NCBI GenBank assembly: GCA_900551445.1
Contig: URWA01000007.1
Location: 1 to 64,000 of the forward strand
Source of the DNA: an uncultured Bacteroides sp.
GTDB taxonomy: Bacteria; Bacteroidota; Bacteroidia; Bacteroidales; Bacteroidaceae
Direction of reading: 5' to 3'
Length of the DNA stretch: 64,000 nt
Position numbers and translations under genes: made by a program
Part shown: one piece after another, positions 26,656 to 34,725 of the stretch
Layout: each line of letters starts with the position of its first letter
How positions within the stretch are numbered: position 1 is the first letter of the stretch
Notes under the pieces: model-generated
Seen by the model: only the letters and a program-made list of their open reading frames with translations
The model's database searches: none
What the model was told of the DNA's origin: nothing

Positions 26656-27849
26656 TCAGAGTGTTTCCAACTGTTCCTTGCTTACCAGATAGTAGCGTCC
26701 AATCCTCCTGACGGGCGAGTAACGGCATTCACGGTTGTAGTCGTATTGGTAGGTGGTGTAGGAAAGCGAATTGGATGCAGGGGTAAGCTTCCAGCATTCC
26801 TGCACCACTTTCCGAACCTGCGACTTCTCCACCTTTACTTGCGAGCAGACGAGCAACGGGATAATATCATTGAGGCAAAAAGAAACAGAACTGACGCCCA
26901 CGCTTGCCATGATGTCGAGCAGGAGTTCCGTCATTTCTATCTCCAAACGGTTGCGGTTGCTTCGGATAATCTTCCGCAGGGCTTCCGTCTCCAGCAGCTT
27001 CGGGTTGAACCACATTCGGCTTTCTTTTTCGGTGGATAGCTGCCGGTGTTGCAGGAAATGAAGAAAAGCGGGTATCTCCGCTTTCAGTTTTTGCAGGAAG
27101 TCGGTATCATCATTCCGTAGCGGCACAATCTTCCGCACCCAATAGCGTGTTTCACCTGCGTCAATGATAACGGGCAGATGCTCGTTGTTGGAGCACAACA
27201 CGAACTTGGCGAAGAAGCCTATCTCGTCACGGTCTTTGCCTTTCGCCTCCACCTTGTAGGATAGTGTGGTGCTGAGGTTCTTCAACCGTTCGCTGTCCTC
27301 ACGGCGGTTGAGCAGCACCTCGTCCACCATGATGAGCAGCCTGCCCGCCCAGTCGGAATTGAACTGGCTGCGGAAGTCCTCGTTGGTGTTGAACGTCACG
27401 TTGTTCTGGAATACGGCTTTCAGGAAGTTCAGGAACGTGCTTTTGCCCGTATTCCTCTCTTCGGACACGAGCAACAGGATGGGCAGCTTCTGAACGGGAT
27501 ACAGATACAGCAGTTGCAGGTAGTCCATGCCCAACCCGTACTGTTCGCCGAAGATGTGTTCCACCAACGAGCGAATGCAGGGGAAATCGCCCGGCACGGG
27601 AACATGGCTTATCGGCTCGTAGAGGTTGAGGAACTTGCCGACTACGGGCTGGTAGCCTACATGGTCGGGTACGGTGCAGAAGCCGTCATACTTCGGGATG
27701 CCCGCCATGTAGTCCTTGCCGTAGTCCTGTCGCAGGGTCTCGGCGTTCCATGCGATGCGTCTCCTCACATAGCCACCGTCAATGCGGGGCTGGTTCACAA
27801 TCTTGTAGAGCGTGGTGCCTACACGGATAAATTCTTCTTTCTTTTCCAT
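26656..27849 (-). CDS. primase-helicase-like ATPase (SF3/DUF5906 type)
   Basis: 397 residues. Walker A EERNTGKST at about 130-138, Walker B LLIMVDEV at about 171-178, and a sensor-type Asn segment in KFVLCSNNEHLP; this order fits the helicase part of phage and plasmid primase-helicases. The C-terminal 100 residues look like a winged helix (SQVRKVVQECW, RRIGRYYLV). I see no primase catalytic domain, so it is the helicase half only or relies on a host primase. It probably supports copying of the excised element. A control module at 27905-27980 is its likely promoter. Confidence 0.8.
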   Translation of the reverse strand: MEKKEEFIRVGTTLYKIVNQPRIDGGYVRRRIAWNAETLRQDYGKDYMAGIPKYDGFCTVPDHVGYQPVVGKFLNLYEPISHVPVPGDFPCIRSLVEHIFGEQYGLGMDYLQLLYLYPVQKLPILLLVSEERNTGKSTFLNFLKAVFQNNVTFNTNEDFRSQFNSDWAGRLLIMVDEVLLNRREDSERLKNLSTTLSYKVEAKGKDRDEIGFFAKFVLCSNNEHLPVIIDAGETRYWVRKIVPLRNDDTDFLQKLKAEIPAFLHFLQHRQLSTEKESRMWFNPKLLETEALRKIIRSNRNRLEIEMTELLLDIMASVGVSSVSFCLNDIIPLLVCSQVKVEKSQVRKVVQECWKLTPASNSLSYTTYQYDYNRECRYSPVRRIGRYYLVSKEQLETL

Positions 27850-27904
27850 GTTTCAAATATAGGTTTTAGTGCCGCCGACACCTTGTCGGCAGGTGGATTA
27901 AACA

Positions 27905-27980
27905 TGGTTGCAAAGCTACGGCAGAACGGCTAAAACCTTGATATGTAAAACTATGCAGAACGGCGCAAAAGAAACCGACG
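27905..27980 (-). promoter_or_regulatory. repeated control module, copy upstream of the primase-helicase gene
   Basis: Matches 29732-29807 without gaps: TGGTTGCAAA at the left, AAACCTTGA in the middle and CGGCGCAAA toward the right lie at identical distances. On the minus strand it contains TAGCTTTG, a -7 box that also reads GTAGCTTTGC, the GTAnnTTTGC core used by IntDOT. It could be a promoter, an operator or an integrase binding site. Confidence 0.6.
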
Positions 27981-28120
27981 GATAAGGAAATGCAGTAAGA
28001 TGGACAATATCAGTCATCAAAAGGCGAAAAGAAAAAGCCTGAAGAAGCGGAAAATGGTACTTCTTCGGGCAGACTTGGATTGTGTGAGTGCATGGGCGTA
28101 GTGACACGCAACCGCACTCG

Positions 28121-28492
28121 CTAACACTTACACGATATGCTGTTACCTAACGAAAGCCAAAGCATTTGTCTGTCTTTTCGCAAGCACAGCCTTTCCAGCA
28201 AGACATTACGCACTCTTGCGGCATTGGATGTGTTGATACGGAAAGCCAGTGCCATTACCATTGGCAGCGCATACACTTCCAAATAATAACCGTTTGGCAG
28301 CCTGATGCGCCTTTCCACTTCGCAAGATTGCAACACTCCGCTCCTATACACGGCTCGGACAGCGGCACGGAGTGTCGGGGCGATTACATCAAACAGCGTT
28401 ACCAACTCCATTTCGCTCATCCACACATTGGCTATATCGGACGGTACGGCAACCCTGCCGCTTCCGTCCATCGTGATTGTTGCCCGTTTCAT
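28121..28492 (-). CDS. hypothetical protein coupled to the integrase gene, 123 aa
   Basis: Its ATG overlaps the integrase TGA (ATGA at 28492-28489), so it is co-translated with the integrase. The protein is about half hydrophobic, with VTLFDVIAPTLRAAVRAVYR and NGYYLEVYALPMVMALAFRI, but has no clear membrane helix or DNA-binding motif. The coupling suggests a role in integration or excision, for example as a directionality factor, but no excisionase fold is visible. A few Cys close the C terminus (ISCKC). Function unknown. Confidence 0.65.
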   Translation of the reverse strand: MKRATITMDGSGRVAVPSDIANVWMSEMELVTLFDVIAPTLRAAVRAVYRSGVLQSCEVERRIRLPNGYYLEVYALPMVMALAFRINTSNAARVRNVLLERLCLRKDRQMLWLSLGNSISCKC

Positions 28493-29718
28493 ATCCCTGC
28501 CACCTTGATGTTACCGAATGACTTGCTCAACTTGTCGCCCAGCATCGTGAGGTCGTTATCCAGCTTCTCCACGGTTATCTTCGCATAGATTTGGGTCGTT
28601 TCGATGTTCGTATGTCCCAAAATGCGGCTTACGCTCTCTATCGGCATGCCCTTGCAGAGAGCCAGGGTTGCGAATCCATAACGTGAGCAATGGAAGCTGA
28701 TGTCCTTATTCACGCCGCATTCCCGTATCATCTTCTTCAACGGTTTGCAGATTGACCAATAGTCCAGATTGGGGAATACCAAGTCGTTTTCTTGGAACGG
28801 TCGGTAACGCTCGATTATCTGCAAGGGAATATCCAGCAGCTTTACCTGAAACGGTACACCCGTCTTGTGCCGTTTGGAAATAATCCATTTCTCACCGTTT
28901 ACTTCCACGATTCGGTCGTTGGTCAGTTCCTTGATGTCCACGAAAGAAAGGGCGGTGAAGCTCGCAAACACGAACAGGTCACGGATGTATGCCAGCTTCG
29001 GGTCTGCGAACTCGTGCGTCATTACCGCCTTCAACTCATCCTCCGTCAAAAACTCACGCTCCTTGACATTCGGGCTGATGTGGAACTGCGCAAACGGGTT
29101 TCTCGGTATCAGACCGTTGAAGTGCGCACGCATCACCACACCTTTCAGCCACATGCACTTTTCCCATATCGTGCCGTTGCGCAATCCCGCTTCCGTGGAG
29201 AGATAGACCGCAAACTCCTTGATGAAGTCGGGCGTAAGCTCCAGCATCGACATGTCGCTGCGCTTGTAGAACGACTTGATGAACGCCGCCACATAGTTCC
29301 TTGCCACTACCCTTGACTGGTAAGTCGCCAGTTTCCTGTCCTTGCCGACACGCTTCTTGAACACCTCGTTCTCACGGTCGAAGGCTTTGAGCAGCGTTTC
29401 ATACTCGCCGCCTATGCCCTGATAGGCGTTGCGTACCATCTCTGCCGTCACAAACGCCTCACGGTCGGATATGCGCTGGTAGTGCTTGATGATTTGCGCC
29501 TTGATGTTGTCAAGCGCAAGGTTCGTTTCCCTTGCCTCCAAACTCTTGCCTTTGGCACGGTTGCCCTTTGCATCCCAAAGTTCTTTTGAGATGCTCCGCT
29601 TGCAACTGAACTGCGCCACCGTTCCGTTGATTGTAACCCGTCCCATGATGGGGACAGTTCCATTCTTCTCCTTGCTGCCGTTCGCATAGAACAGCACGCG
29701 AAATGTGCTCCTTGTCAT
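28489..29718 (-). CDS. tyrosine recombinase, IntDOT-like integrase
   Basis: 409 residues: an N-terminal arm-binding domain (about 1-100), a SAM-like core-binding domain (about 105-215), and the catalytic domain. Catalytic residues seen: Lys in SKRHKTG, His343 and Arg346 in FHCSRYGFAT, His369 in LGHTN, and the nucleophile Tyr378 in TTQIYAKI. The first catalytic Arg is replaced by Ser258 (FTALSFVDI), as reported for IntDOT of CTnDOT, whose catalytic residues lie at nearly the same positions. Integration by such enzymes tolerates mismatched crossover regions. It heads the leftward backbone operon, close to the right att-like repeat. Confidence 0.93.
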   Translation of the reverse strand: MTRSTFRVLFYANGSKEKNGTVPIMGRVTINGTVAQFSCKRSISKELWDAKGNRAKGKSLEARETNLALDNIKAQIIKHYQRISDREAFVTAEMVRNAYQGIGGEYETLLKAFDRENEVFKKRVGKDRKLATYQSRVVARNYVAAFIKSFYKRSDMSMLELTPDFIKEFAVYLSTEAGLRNGTIWEKCMWLKGVVMRAHFNGLIPRNPFAQFHISPNVKEREFLTEDELKAVMTHEFADPKLAYIRDLFVFASFTALSFVDIKELTNDRIVEVNGEKWIISKRHKTGVPFQVKLLDIPLQIIERYRPFQENDLVFPNLDYWSICKPLKKMIRECGVNKDISFHCSRYGFATLALCKGMPIESVSRILGHTNIETTQIYAKITVEKLDNDLTMLGDKLSKSFGNIKVAGI

Positions 29719-29731
29719 ACTCGTTCTTTTT

Positions 29732-29807
29732 TGGTTGCAAAACTATAAATCAACGAGTTAAACCTTGACAAGCAAACCTACGCAGAGCGGCGCAAACGGA
29801 ACGGTGA
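29732..29807 (-). promoter_or_regulatory. repeated control module, copy upstream of the integrase gene
   Basis: Partner of 27905-27980. Minus-strand TAGTTTTG (adjacent to TTGCAACC) gives a -7 box 14-25 bases from the integrase ATG; a second match, GTAGGTTTGC on the minus strand near 29781-29772, fits the GTAnnTTTGC core motif. Confidence 0.6.
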
Positions 29808-29828
29808 CTGTTAAATCTGCATTTCTGA

Positions 29829-29853
29829 CGGGTAACGATTAGGAAACCGTTCT
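29829..29853 (+). repeat. candidate attR (25-bp imperfect direct repeat, right copy)
   Basis: Right copy of the repeat at 22235-22259 (CGGGTAA at the start, AACCGTTCT at the end). It is 111 bases upstream of the integrase start, a usual place for an attachment site. Confidence 0.55.
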
Positions 29854-29943
29854 CTTTCTCCAATCCGCTTTGAAACGCTATTCAGCCCTCTATCCAACTT
29901 CCGCGATTTTCTCCTAACTACTTAATTCACAGATTACATTGCG

Positions 29944-29996
29944 CTAATCTGCCGAATTTTGGAGGTTTTTCCAGAGATTTTCCGTAAGTTTGTGTG
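29944..29996 (+). promoter_or_regulatory. extended promoter block for the GH123-like gene
   Basis: TAAGTTTG at 29985-29992 is the -7 box. The block from CTAATC (29944) matches the one at 5151-5202. The coding start follows 75 bases later. It lies just outside the proposed mobile element. Confidence 0.5.
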
Positions 29997-30067
29997 CGTG
30001 GATGCATTGTTTGTGCTACAGATTAATCCGGTACTTTTGAGCTTAAACTATACCTAAATAATAAGAA

Positions 30068-31846
30068 ATGAAAAAAATACTGATTTTATCGGCTCTGCTT
30101 GCATGCGGACCGGCCTGCTTCTCACAGCAGACAGAAAAGTTCCCTTTGGGCGATTACGAAGAACTGACAGACACGAAGCCTCACGACGGGGTGGATGTGT
30201 GGAACAAGATGACGGCTCCGGTGCGGTTCTGCTGGGGCACGACGGACGTGCGTTACAAGAAACTGGATGTGCCGGATGTGAAGCAGACCGGAACGCTCCG
30301 CCTGAAGGCCTGGAAGGGAGAACGGGTCAATGCACAGGCGGTGTTGTGGACACAGAAGGACCTGGAAGGGGCGGAAATGACCGTCAGTGAGTTGAAAAAC
30401 GGGAACTCGGTGATTCCGGCTTCGGCAGTGCGGACTCATTTTGTGCGTTACGTGATGACCGACGAATTGAACAAGGACGGAAGTGGAGGATGCGGTGTCC
30501 GTGAGAATAAGGCGGAGTGGGATTCTTCGATGGTGGCCGATGTGCTCGACATCGTACGGGTGCGGGAAGTGAAGGCGCGTACCACCCAGCCGGTGTGGTT
30601 GAATGTATGGGTGCCTGCAGAGGCGCGTCCCGGGAAATACAAAGGTACGCTGACCGTTTCCGGAAAGAATTTTGAGGCAATGAAGCTGCCGTTTGAAATT
30701 GAGGTGGTGAACCGTACCCTGCCGGAACCGCAGAAATGGGCGTTCCATCTGGACTTGTGGCAGAATCCGTATGCCGTGGCACGTTATTATCAGGTGCCGT
30801 TATGGAGCAAGGCCCATTTTGATGCCATGCGTCCCATCATGAAGATGCTGGCCAATGCGGGGCAGCGTTCCATTACTGCCAGTATCATGGAGAAGCCATG
30901 GGCCGGACAGACGGAGGATCCTTATCATAGCATGATTTTCCGGATGAAGAAGCTGGACGGTACGTGGGTGTACGACTATACGGTGTTCGACAAGTGGGTG
31001 GAATTCATGATGAACGAGGTCGGCATCAAGGACCTGATCAGCTGCTATACGATGATTCCGTGGGCATTGAGCTTTGACTATTTCGACCAGGCTACCAACC
31101 AGGTGCAGTTCATCAAGGCAGCGCCAGGCGATGCGGCCTACGCGGAATACTGGGGCACGTTCCTGAAAGACTTCTCCCGTCACCTGCGCGAAAAGGGATG
31201 GTTTGAGAAAACGGCCATTTCCATGGACGAGCGTCCGATGGAAGCCATGCGGGAGGCCATCAAGGTGATTAAGGCGGCCGACCCGGAGTTCAAGATTACG
31301 TTGGCCGGAAATTACCATGAAGAGATTCAGGGGGATTTGTATTACCTCAGCATCCCTTACGGAAACCAGTTCCCGGCCGATGTGAAGGCAGAGCGCGAGC
31401 GCAAAGGACAAATCAGTACGGTGTACACCTGCTGTACGGAGGCATTTCCGAATACGTTTACTTTCTCCGAACCGGCCGAAGCACCCTGGACGGTGTTGCA
31501 TGCCGTGGCGGGAGGATATGACGGATATCTTCGCTGGGCGGTGAACAGCTGGCCGAAAGACCCGCTTCGTGATTCTCGTTTCCGCACATGGGCAGCCGGC
31601 GATACTTACAGCATTTATCCCGGACCGCGTAGCAGCATCCGTTTTGAACGGCTGGTGGAAGGTTTGCAGGCTTGCGAGAAAATTTACCTTCTGCGGAAGG
31701 AACTGGCAGCCAAAGGGGCCAGTGGAAAGCTGGAGAAGCTGAATGGAAAGCTGTCGGAGTTTACACCGGAAGGCTGGATAAAGATTCATAAGAAGTCGCC
31801 TGCGCGGATGGTAAACGAGATGAATGAGCTGTTAAACGGAATGTAA
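30068..31846 (+). CDS. GH123-like glycoside hydrolase (DUF4091), exported
   Basis: 592 residues with a signal peptide (ends ACFSQ). An N-terminal beta-sandwich to about residue 215 (PGKYKGTLTVSGK) is followed by a TIM-barrel-like domain with WAFHLDLWQNPYAVARY and an adjacent acidic pair Asp387-Glu388 (AISMDERPME). In GH123 beta-N-acetylgalactosaminidases, which include a Bacteroides vulgatus enzyme of similar length, an Asp-Glu pair does substrate-assisted catalysis, so the same job is proposed: removing terminal beta-GalNAc from host glycolipids or glycans in the periplasm. No other glycan genes are adjacent. The substrate is inferred from family alone. Confidence 0.78.
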   Translation: MKKILILSALLACGPACFSQQTEKFPLGDYEELTDTKPHDGVDVWNKMTAPVRFCWGTTDVRYKKLDVPDVKQTGTLRLKAWKGERVNAQAVLWTQKDLEGAEMTVSELKNGNSVIPASAVRTHFVRYVMTDELNKDGSGGCGVRENKAEWDSSMVADVLDIVRVREVKARTTQPVWLNVWVPAEARPGKYKGTLTVSGKNFEAMKLPFEIEVVNRTLPEPQKWAFHLDLWQNPYAVARYYQVPLWSKAHFDAMRPIMKMLANAGQRSITASIMEKPWAGQTEDPYHSMIFRMKKLDGTWVYDYTVFDKWVEFMMNEVGIKDLISCYTMIPWALSFDYFDQATNQVQFIKAAPGDAAYAEYWGTFLKDFSRHLREKGWFEKTAISMDERPMEAMREAIKVIKAADPEFKITLAGNYHEEIQGDLYYLSIPYGNQFPADVKAERERKGQISTVYTCCTEAFPNTFTFSEPAEAPWTVLHAVAGGYDGYLRWAVNSWPKDPLRDSRFRTWAAGDTYSIYPGPRSSIRFERLVEGLQACEKIYLLRKELAAKGASGKLEKLNGKLSEFTPEGWIKIHKKSPARMVNEMNELLNGM

Positions 31847-31880
31847 CAGGGACTTACGTGCGGAAAATCAGGCAAAGCTG

Positions 31881-31911
31881 TTTCAGACTTTGTCTGATAT
31901 CCGTATCTTTG
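31881..31911 (+). promoter_or_regulatory. promoter of the Dcu-type transporter gene
   Basis: TATCTTTG (31904-31911) with TTTC (31881-31884) exactly 19 bases upstream, 33 bases before the ATG. Confidence 0.6.
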
Positions 31912-31943
31912 CGCCTTAATTAAAAAAAAACAGTTTCTATTTT

Positions 31944-33254
31944 ATGTGGTTACAATTATTGTTCGTCTTGCTGGCCATTGTGGTCGGCGCACGGGTCGGC
32001 GGTATCGGACTGGGAGTGTTTGGCGGTCTCGGTCTGGCTGTTCTCACATTTGTGTTCGGACTGGAACCGACTGCCCCTCCCATTGATGTGATGCTGATGA
32101 TTGTGGCGGTGATTGCGGCTGCCGGTTGCATGCAGGCGGCCGGAGGGCTGGATTTGATGGTGAAATGGGCAGAGAAAATCTTGCGCCGCCATCCCCAGCG
32201 CATCACCCTGCTGAGTCCGCTGGTGACGTATCTGTTTACTTTCTTTGCCGGAACGGGGCATGTGGCCTATTCCGTACTTCCGGTGATTGCCGAAGTGGCC
32301 CGTGAGACGGGCATCCGTCCGGAGCGTCCGATGGGAATTGCGGTCATCGCTTCCCAGCAGGCCATTACCGCCAGCCCCATTTCCGCGGCTACGGTCGCTC
32401 TTCTGAGCATGCTGGCCGGATACGACATTACCTTGTTTGACATACTGAAGGTTTCCATACCCTGTACCTTGGTGGGAGTGCTGGCCGGTGCGCTGTATTC
32501 CATGCGGGTAGGCAAGGAACTGAAGGACGACCCCGTCTATCAGGCTCGTTTAAAATCGGGAGAGTTGTCGGGAGGCAATTACAGTACGGCCGAAGTAGCC
32601 CAGCCCGGCAAGGCCCTGACCTCCGTACTGCTGTTTCTGGCTGCCACGGTGGGCATCGTGTTGTTTGGTTCCATCGACAGTCTCCGGCCGTCGTTTCATA
32701 CCTCAGAAGGGGTGGTGGTGATGCAGATGGCACACATCATTGAAATTCTCATGCTGTCGGTGGCCGCACTGATTCTGCTGCTGACGGGTACCAGCGGTAT
32801 GAAGGCCGCCAAGAGTTCGGTGTTCAACGCGGGCATGCAGGCGGTGGTGGCTATTTTCGGTATTGCCTGGATGGGCGATACCTTCATCTCGGGCAACATT
32901 GCGGTAATAAAAGAAGGAATATTCGGTATGGTGACCGACATGCCTTGGCTTTTCGGCATCGCGCTTTTTGTCATGTCCATCCTGTTGTTCAGTCAGGCGG
33001 CTACCATCCGTGCCCTGCTTCCACTGGGGATGGCGTTGGGCATTTCTCCCTATATGCTGATTGCCCTCTTTCCGGCGGTGAACGGCTATTTTTTCATCCC
33101 GAACTATCCGACGGTGGTGGCAGCCATCAATTTTGATACCACGGGCACCACCCGCATCGGGAAGTATATACTGAATCATTCGTTTATGATGCCCGGACTT
33201 ATTTCTACCTTTGTGGCGGTAGGGCTGGGTGTGCTGGCTGTGGCCTTCGTGTGA
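31944..33254 (+). CDS. anaerobic C4-dicarboxylate transporter, Dcu family
   Basis: 436 residues, about 10-12 membrane helices. Family stretches: GVFGGLGLAVLTFVFG, AAAGCMQAAGGLDLMV, TYLFTFFAGTGHVAYS, IASQQAITASPISAATVALL near the middle, and FFIPNYPTVVAAINFD toward the end. DcuA/DcuB carriers exchange fumarate, malate or aspartate for succinate. In a Bacteroidales species that makes succinate as an end product, export of succinate or aspartate uptake is the likely use. Single gene with its own promoter; I cannot tell DcuA from DcuB. Confidence 0.9.
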   Translation: MWLQLLFVLLAIVVGARVGGIGLGVFGGLGLAVLTFVFGLEPTAPPIDVMLMIVAVIAAAGCMQAAGGLDLMVKWAEKILRRHPQRITLLSPLVTYLFTFFAGTGHVAYSVLPVIAEVARETGIRPERPMGIAVIASQQAITASPISAATVALLSMLAGYDITLFDILKVSIPCTLVGVLAGALYSMRVGKELKDDPVYQARLKSGELSGGNYSTAEVAQPGKALTSVLLFLAATVGIVLFGSIDSLRPSFHTSEGVVVMQMAHIIEILMLSVAALILLLTGTSGMKAAKSSVFNAGMQAVVAIFGIAWMGDTFISGNIAVIKEGIFGMVTDMPWLFGIALFVMSILLFSQAATIRALLPLGMALGISPYMLIALFPAVNGYFFIPNYPTVVAAINFDTTGTTRIGKYILNHSFMMPGLISTFVAVGLGVLAVAFV

Positions 33255-33339
33255 GGGGCCTTGTAAGAGACTGTGAAACGTCTGGGAGGAATGTGAGAAA
33301 CGCATTTGCCTGTTGTACGTTTCCTTGGGGTGAACCCTA

Positions 33340-33403
33340 TGTTTCCCGTAGCGGAGCCGTATGTTTTGCTGTCGGGAAACGTACGGCTCCGCCACGGGAA
33401 ACC
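33340..33403. repeat. intergenic palindromic repeat, 30-bp arms
   Basis: An inverted repeat with arms 33340-33369 and 33374-33403 and a 4-base loop; about 26 of 30 positions pair. The right arm starts GGGAAACGTACGGCTCCG (33374-33391), which recurs with one change at 57055-57072; the left arm holds the inverted form at 33352-33369. No U tract, so it is not an ordinary terminator, though it could protect mRNA ends. Confidence 0.7.
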
Positions 33404-33500
33404 TAAAAAATAATGAAGGGCTGGCGATTTATCGTTGTGGCGTTAATGATAATCGCATAAAAATGTAGGTACTTTCGTAAAAAAGTAGCATCTTTGCAGT

Positions 33501-34160
33501 ATGAATTGGATTGAACAGGTTACTATACTTGATTTGTTGCTGAAAGGGTTGATTATCGGAATTGTGGTGTCTGCTCCTTTGGGCCCGGTTGGTGTGCTCT
33601 GTATCCAGCGTACGTTGAATAAGGGACGCTGGTATGGCTTTGTCACGGGAGTGGGGGCGGCACTGAGCGATATTTGCTATGCGTTGATAACCGGATACGG
33701 AATGAGTTTCATGGACGAACTGATTTTGAAACATCATATTTTCCTGCAGGTGGTGGGTAGCATCATGCTGTTGGCTTTCGGTATCTACACGTTTCGCAGC
33801 AATCCGGTGAAATCCCTTCGTCCGGCTTCGGGTACACGCGGTACGTATCTGCACAATTTCGTGACGGCTTTTTTCGTCACCCTGTCCAATCCGCTCATCA
33901 TTTTCCTGTTCATCGGTCTGTTTGCCCGCTTTTCGTTTGTGATGCCGGGCAGTCCCATCGGTTTTCAGCTGGTAGGCTATCTGGCCATTATCACGGGGGC
34001 ACTGGGATGGTGGTTCAGCATTACGTATTTCGTCAACAAGGTACGTTCGCGATTTAATTTGCGCGGCATCTGGGTGCTCAACCGCATCATCGGTGTCGTG
34101 GTCATGATAGCGGCGGTGGTGGGAATCGTCCTGGCCATTGCCGGCAAATCTTTTTCTTGA
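33501..34160 (+). CDS. LysE/RhtB-family amino acid exporter
   Basis: 219 residues, six membrane helices. The start APLGPVGVLCIQRTL matches the LysE signature PGP/GPN region, and the central NFVTAFFVTLSNPLIIFLFI has the family's Asn-Pro in helix four. These carriers export amino acids such as lysine or threonine; the substrate is unknown. Its stop is 6 bases before the DUF4924 gene, and the next genes follow at short distances, so it leads an operon LysE-DUF4924-rfbD-prfC. Confidence 0.85.
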   Translation: MNWIEQVTILDLLLKGLIIGIVVSAPLGPVGVLCIQRTLNKGRWYGFVTGVGAALSDICYALITGYGMSFMDELILKHHIFLQVVGSIMLLAFGIYTFRSNPVKSLRPASGTRGTYLHNFVTAFFVTLSNPLIIFLFIGLFARFSFVMPGSPIGFQLVGYLAIITGALGWWFSITYFVNKVRSRFNLRGIWVLNRIIGVVVMIAAVVGIVLAIAGKSFS

Positions 34161-34166
34161 TAGGAT

Positions 34167-34712
34167 ATGTATATTTCTCAACAACTTAAAAAAAAGAACA
34201 TCGCTGAATACCTGCTGTATATGTGGCAGGTGGAGGATTTGATTCGGGCCAATGGCTGCGACATGGAGAAAATCCGGAAGAACATCGTTGAGCCTTATCC
34301 GGCCACGGACGAGCAGAAGCAGGAGCTGGCCCGCTGGTATGAAGACCTGATCAACATGATGCAGCAGGAAGGGGTCATGGAAAAAGGCCATCTGCAGATT
34401 AACAAGAATATCATTGTGTGGTTGACCGACTTGCACCTGCGCCTGTTGCGTTCGCCCAAGTTTCCGTATTACACGGCGGCTTATTACAAGGTGCTGCCTT
34501 TTATCGTGGAGTTGCGGGCCAAGGGGGGCGACAAGGATGTGCCCGAACTGGAGACCTGCTTCGATGCCCTGTACGGGGTGCTGATGCTGAAACTGCAGAA
34601 AAAGGAAATCAGCGAGGGGACGGCCAAGGCGGTGAAAGCCATCAGCGATTTGCTGGCCATGCTGGCCGATTATTATATAAAGGATAAAGAAGGCGATTTG
34701 GATTTGGATTAA
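34167..34712 (+). CDS. DUF4924 family protein
   Basis: 181 residues, soluble, mostly helical. Recognised by the opening YISQQLKKKNIAEYLLYMWQVEDLIRA, written here only in part as KKKNIAEYLLYMWQVED, and by IVWLTDLHLRLL, patterns I know from a Bacteroidetes-specific family of unknown function. No catalytic motif. Sits between the LysE-type exporter and rfbD with tight spacing, so it is co-transcribed; the context gives no clear role. Confidence 0.75.
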   Translation: MYISQQLKKKNIAEYLLYMWQVEDLIRANGCDMEKIRKNIVEPYPATDEQKQELARWYEDLINMMQQEGVMEKGHLQINKNIIVWLTDLHLRLLRSPKFPYYTAAYYKVLPFIVELRAKGGDKDVPELETCFDALYGVLMLKLQKKEISEGTAKAVKAISDLLAMLADYYIKDKEGDLDLD

Positions 34713-34725
34713 AATACACAGAAAG

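Larger units (their letters stand above)
22235..29853. mobile_element. mobilizable integrative element, about 7.6 kb
   Basis: Bounded by an imperfect 25-bp direct repeat (21 of 25 identical). Contents: efflux cargo (MFS, SugE-type SMR) with a Crp/Fnr-type regulator at the left, then MobV relaxase with candidate oriT, a hypothetical gene, primase-helicase, a small gene and an IntDOT-like tyrosine recombinase at the right, 111 bases from the right repeat. There are no conjugation pore genes, so transfer would depend on a helper element. The layout is like NBU-type mobilizable units; the exact ends are inferred. Confidence 0.7.

Noticed and set aside
27916..28107. 63-codon minus-strand frame between the primase and the small coupled gene
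   Set aside because: Overlaps the repeated control module and has no protein character.
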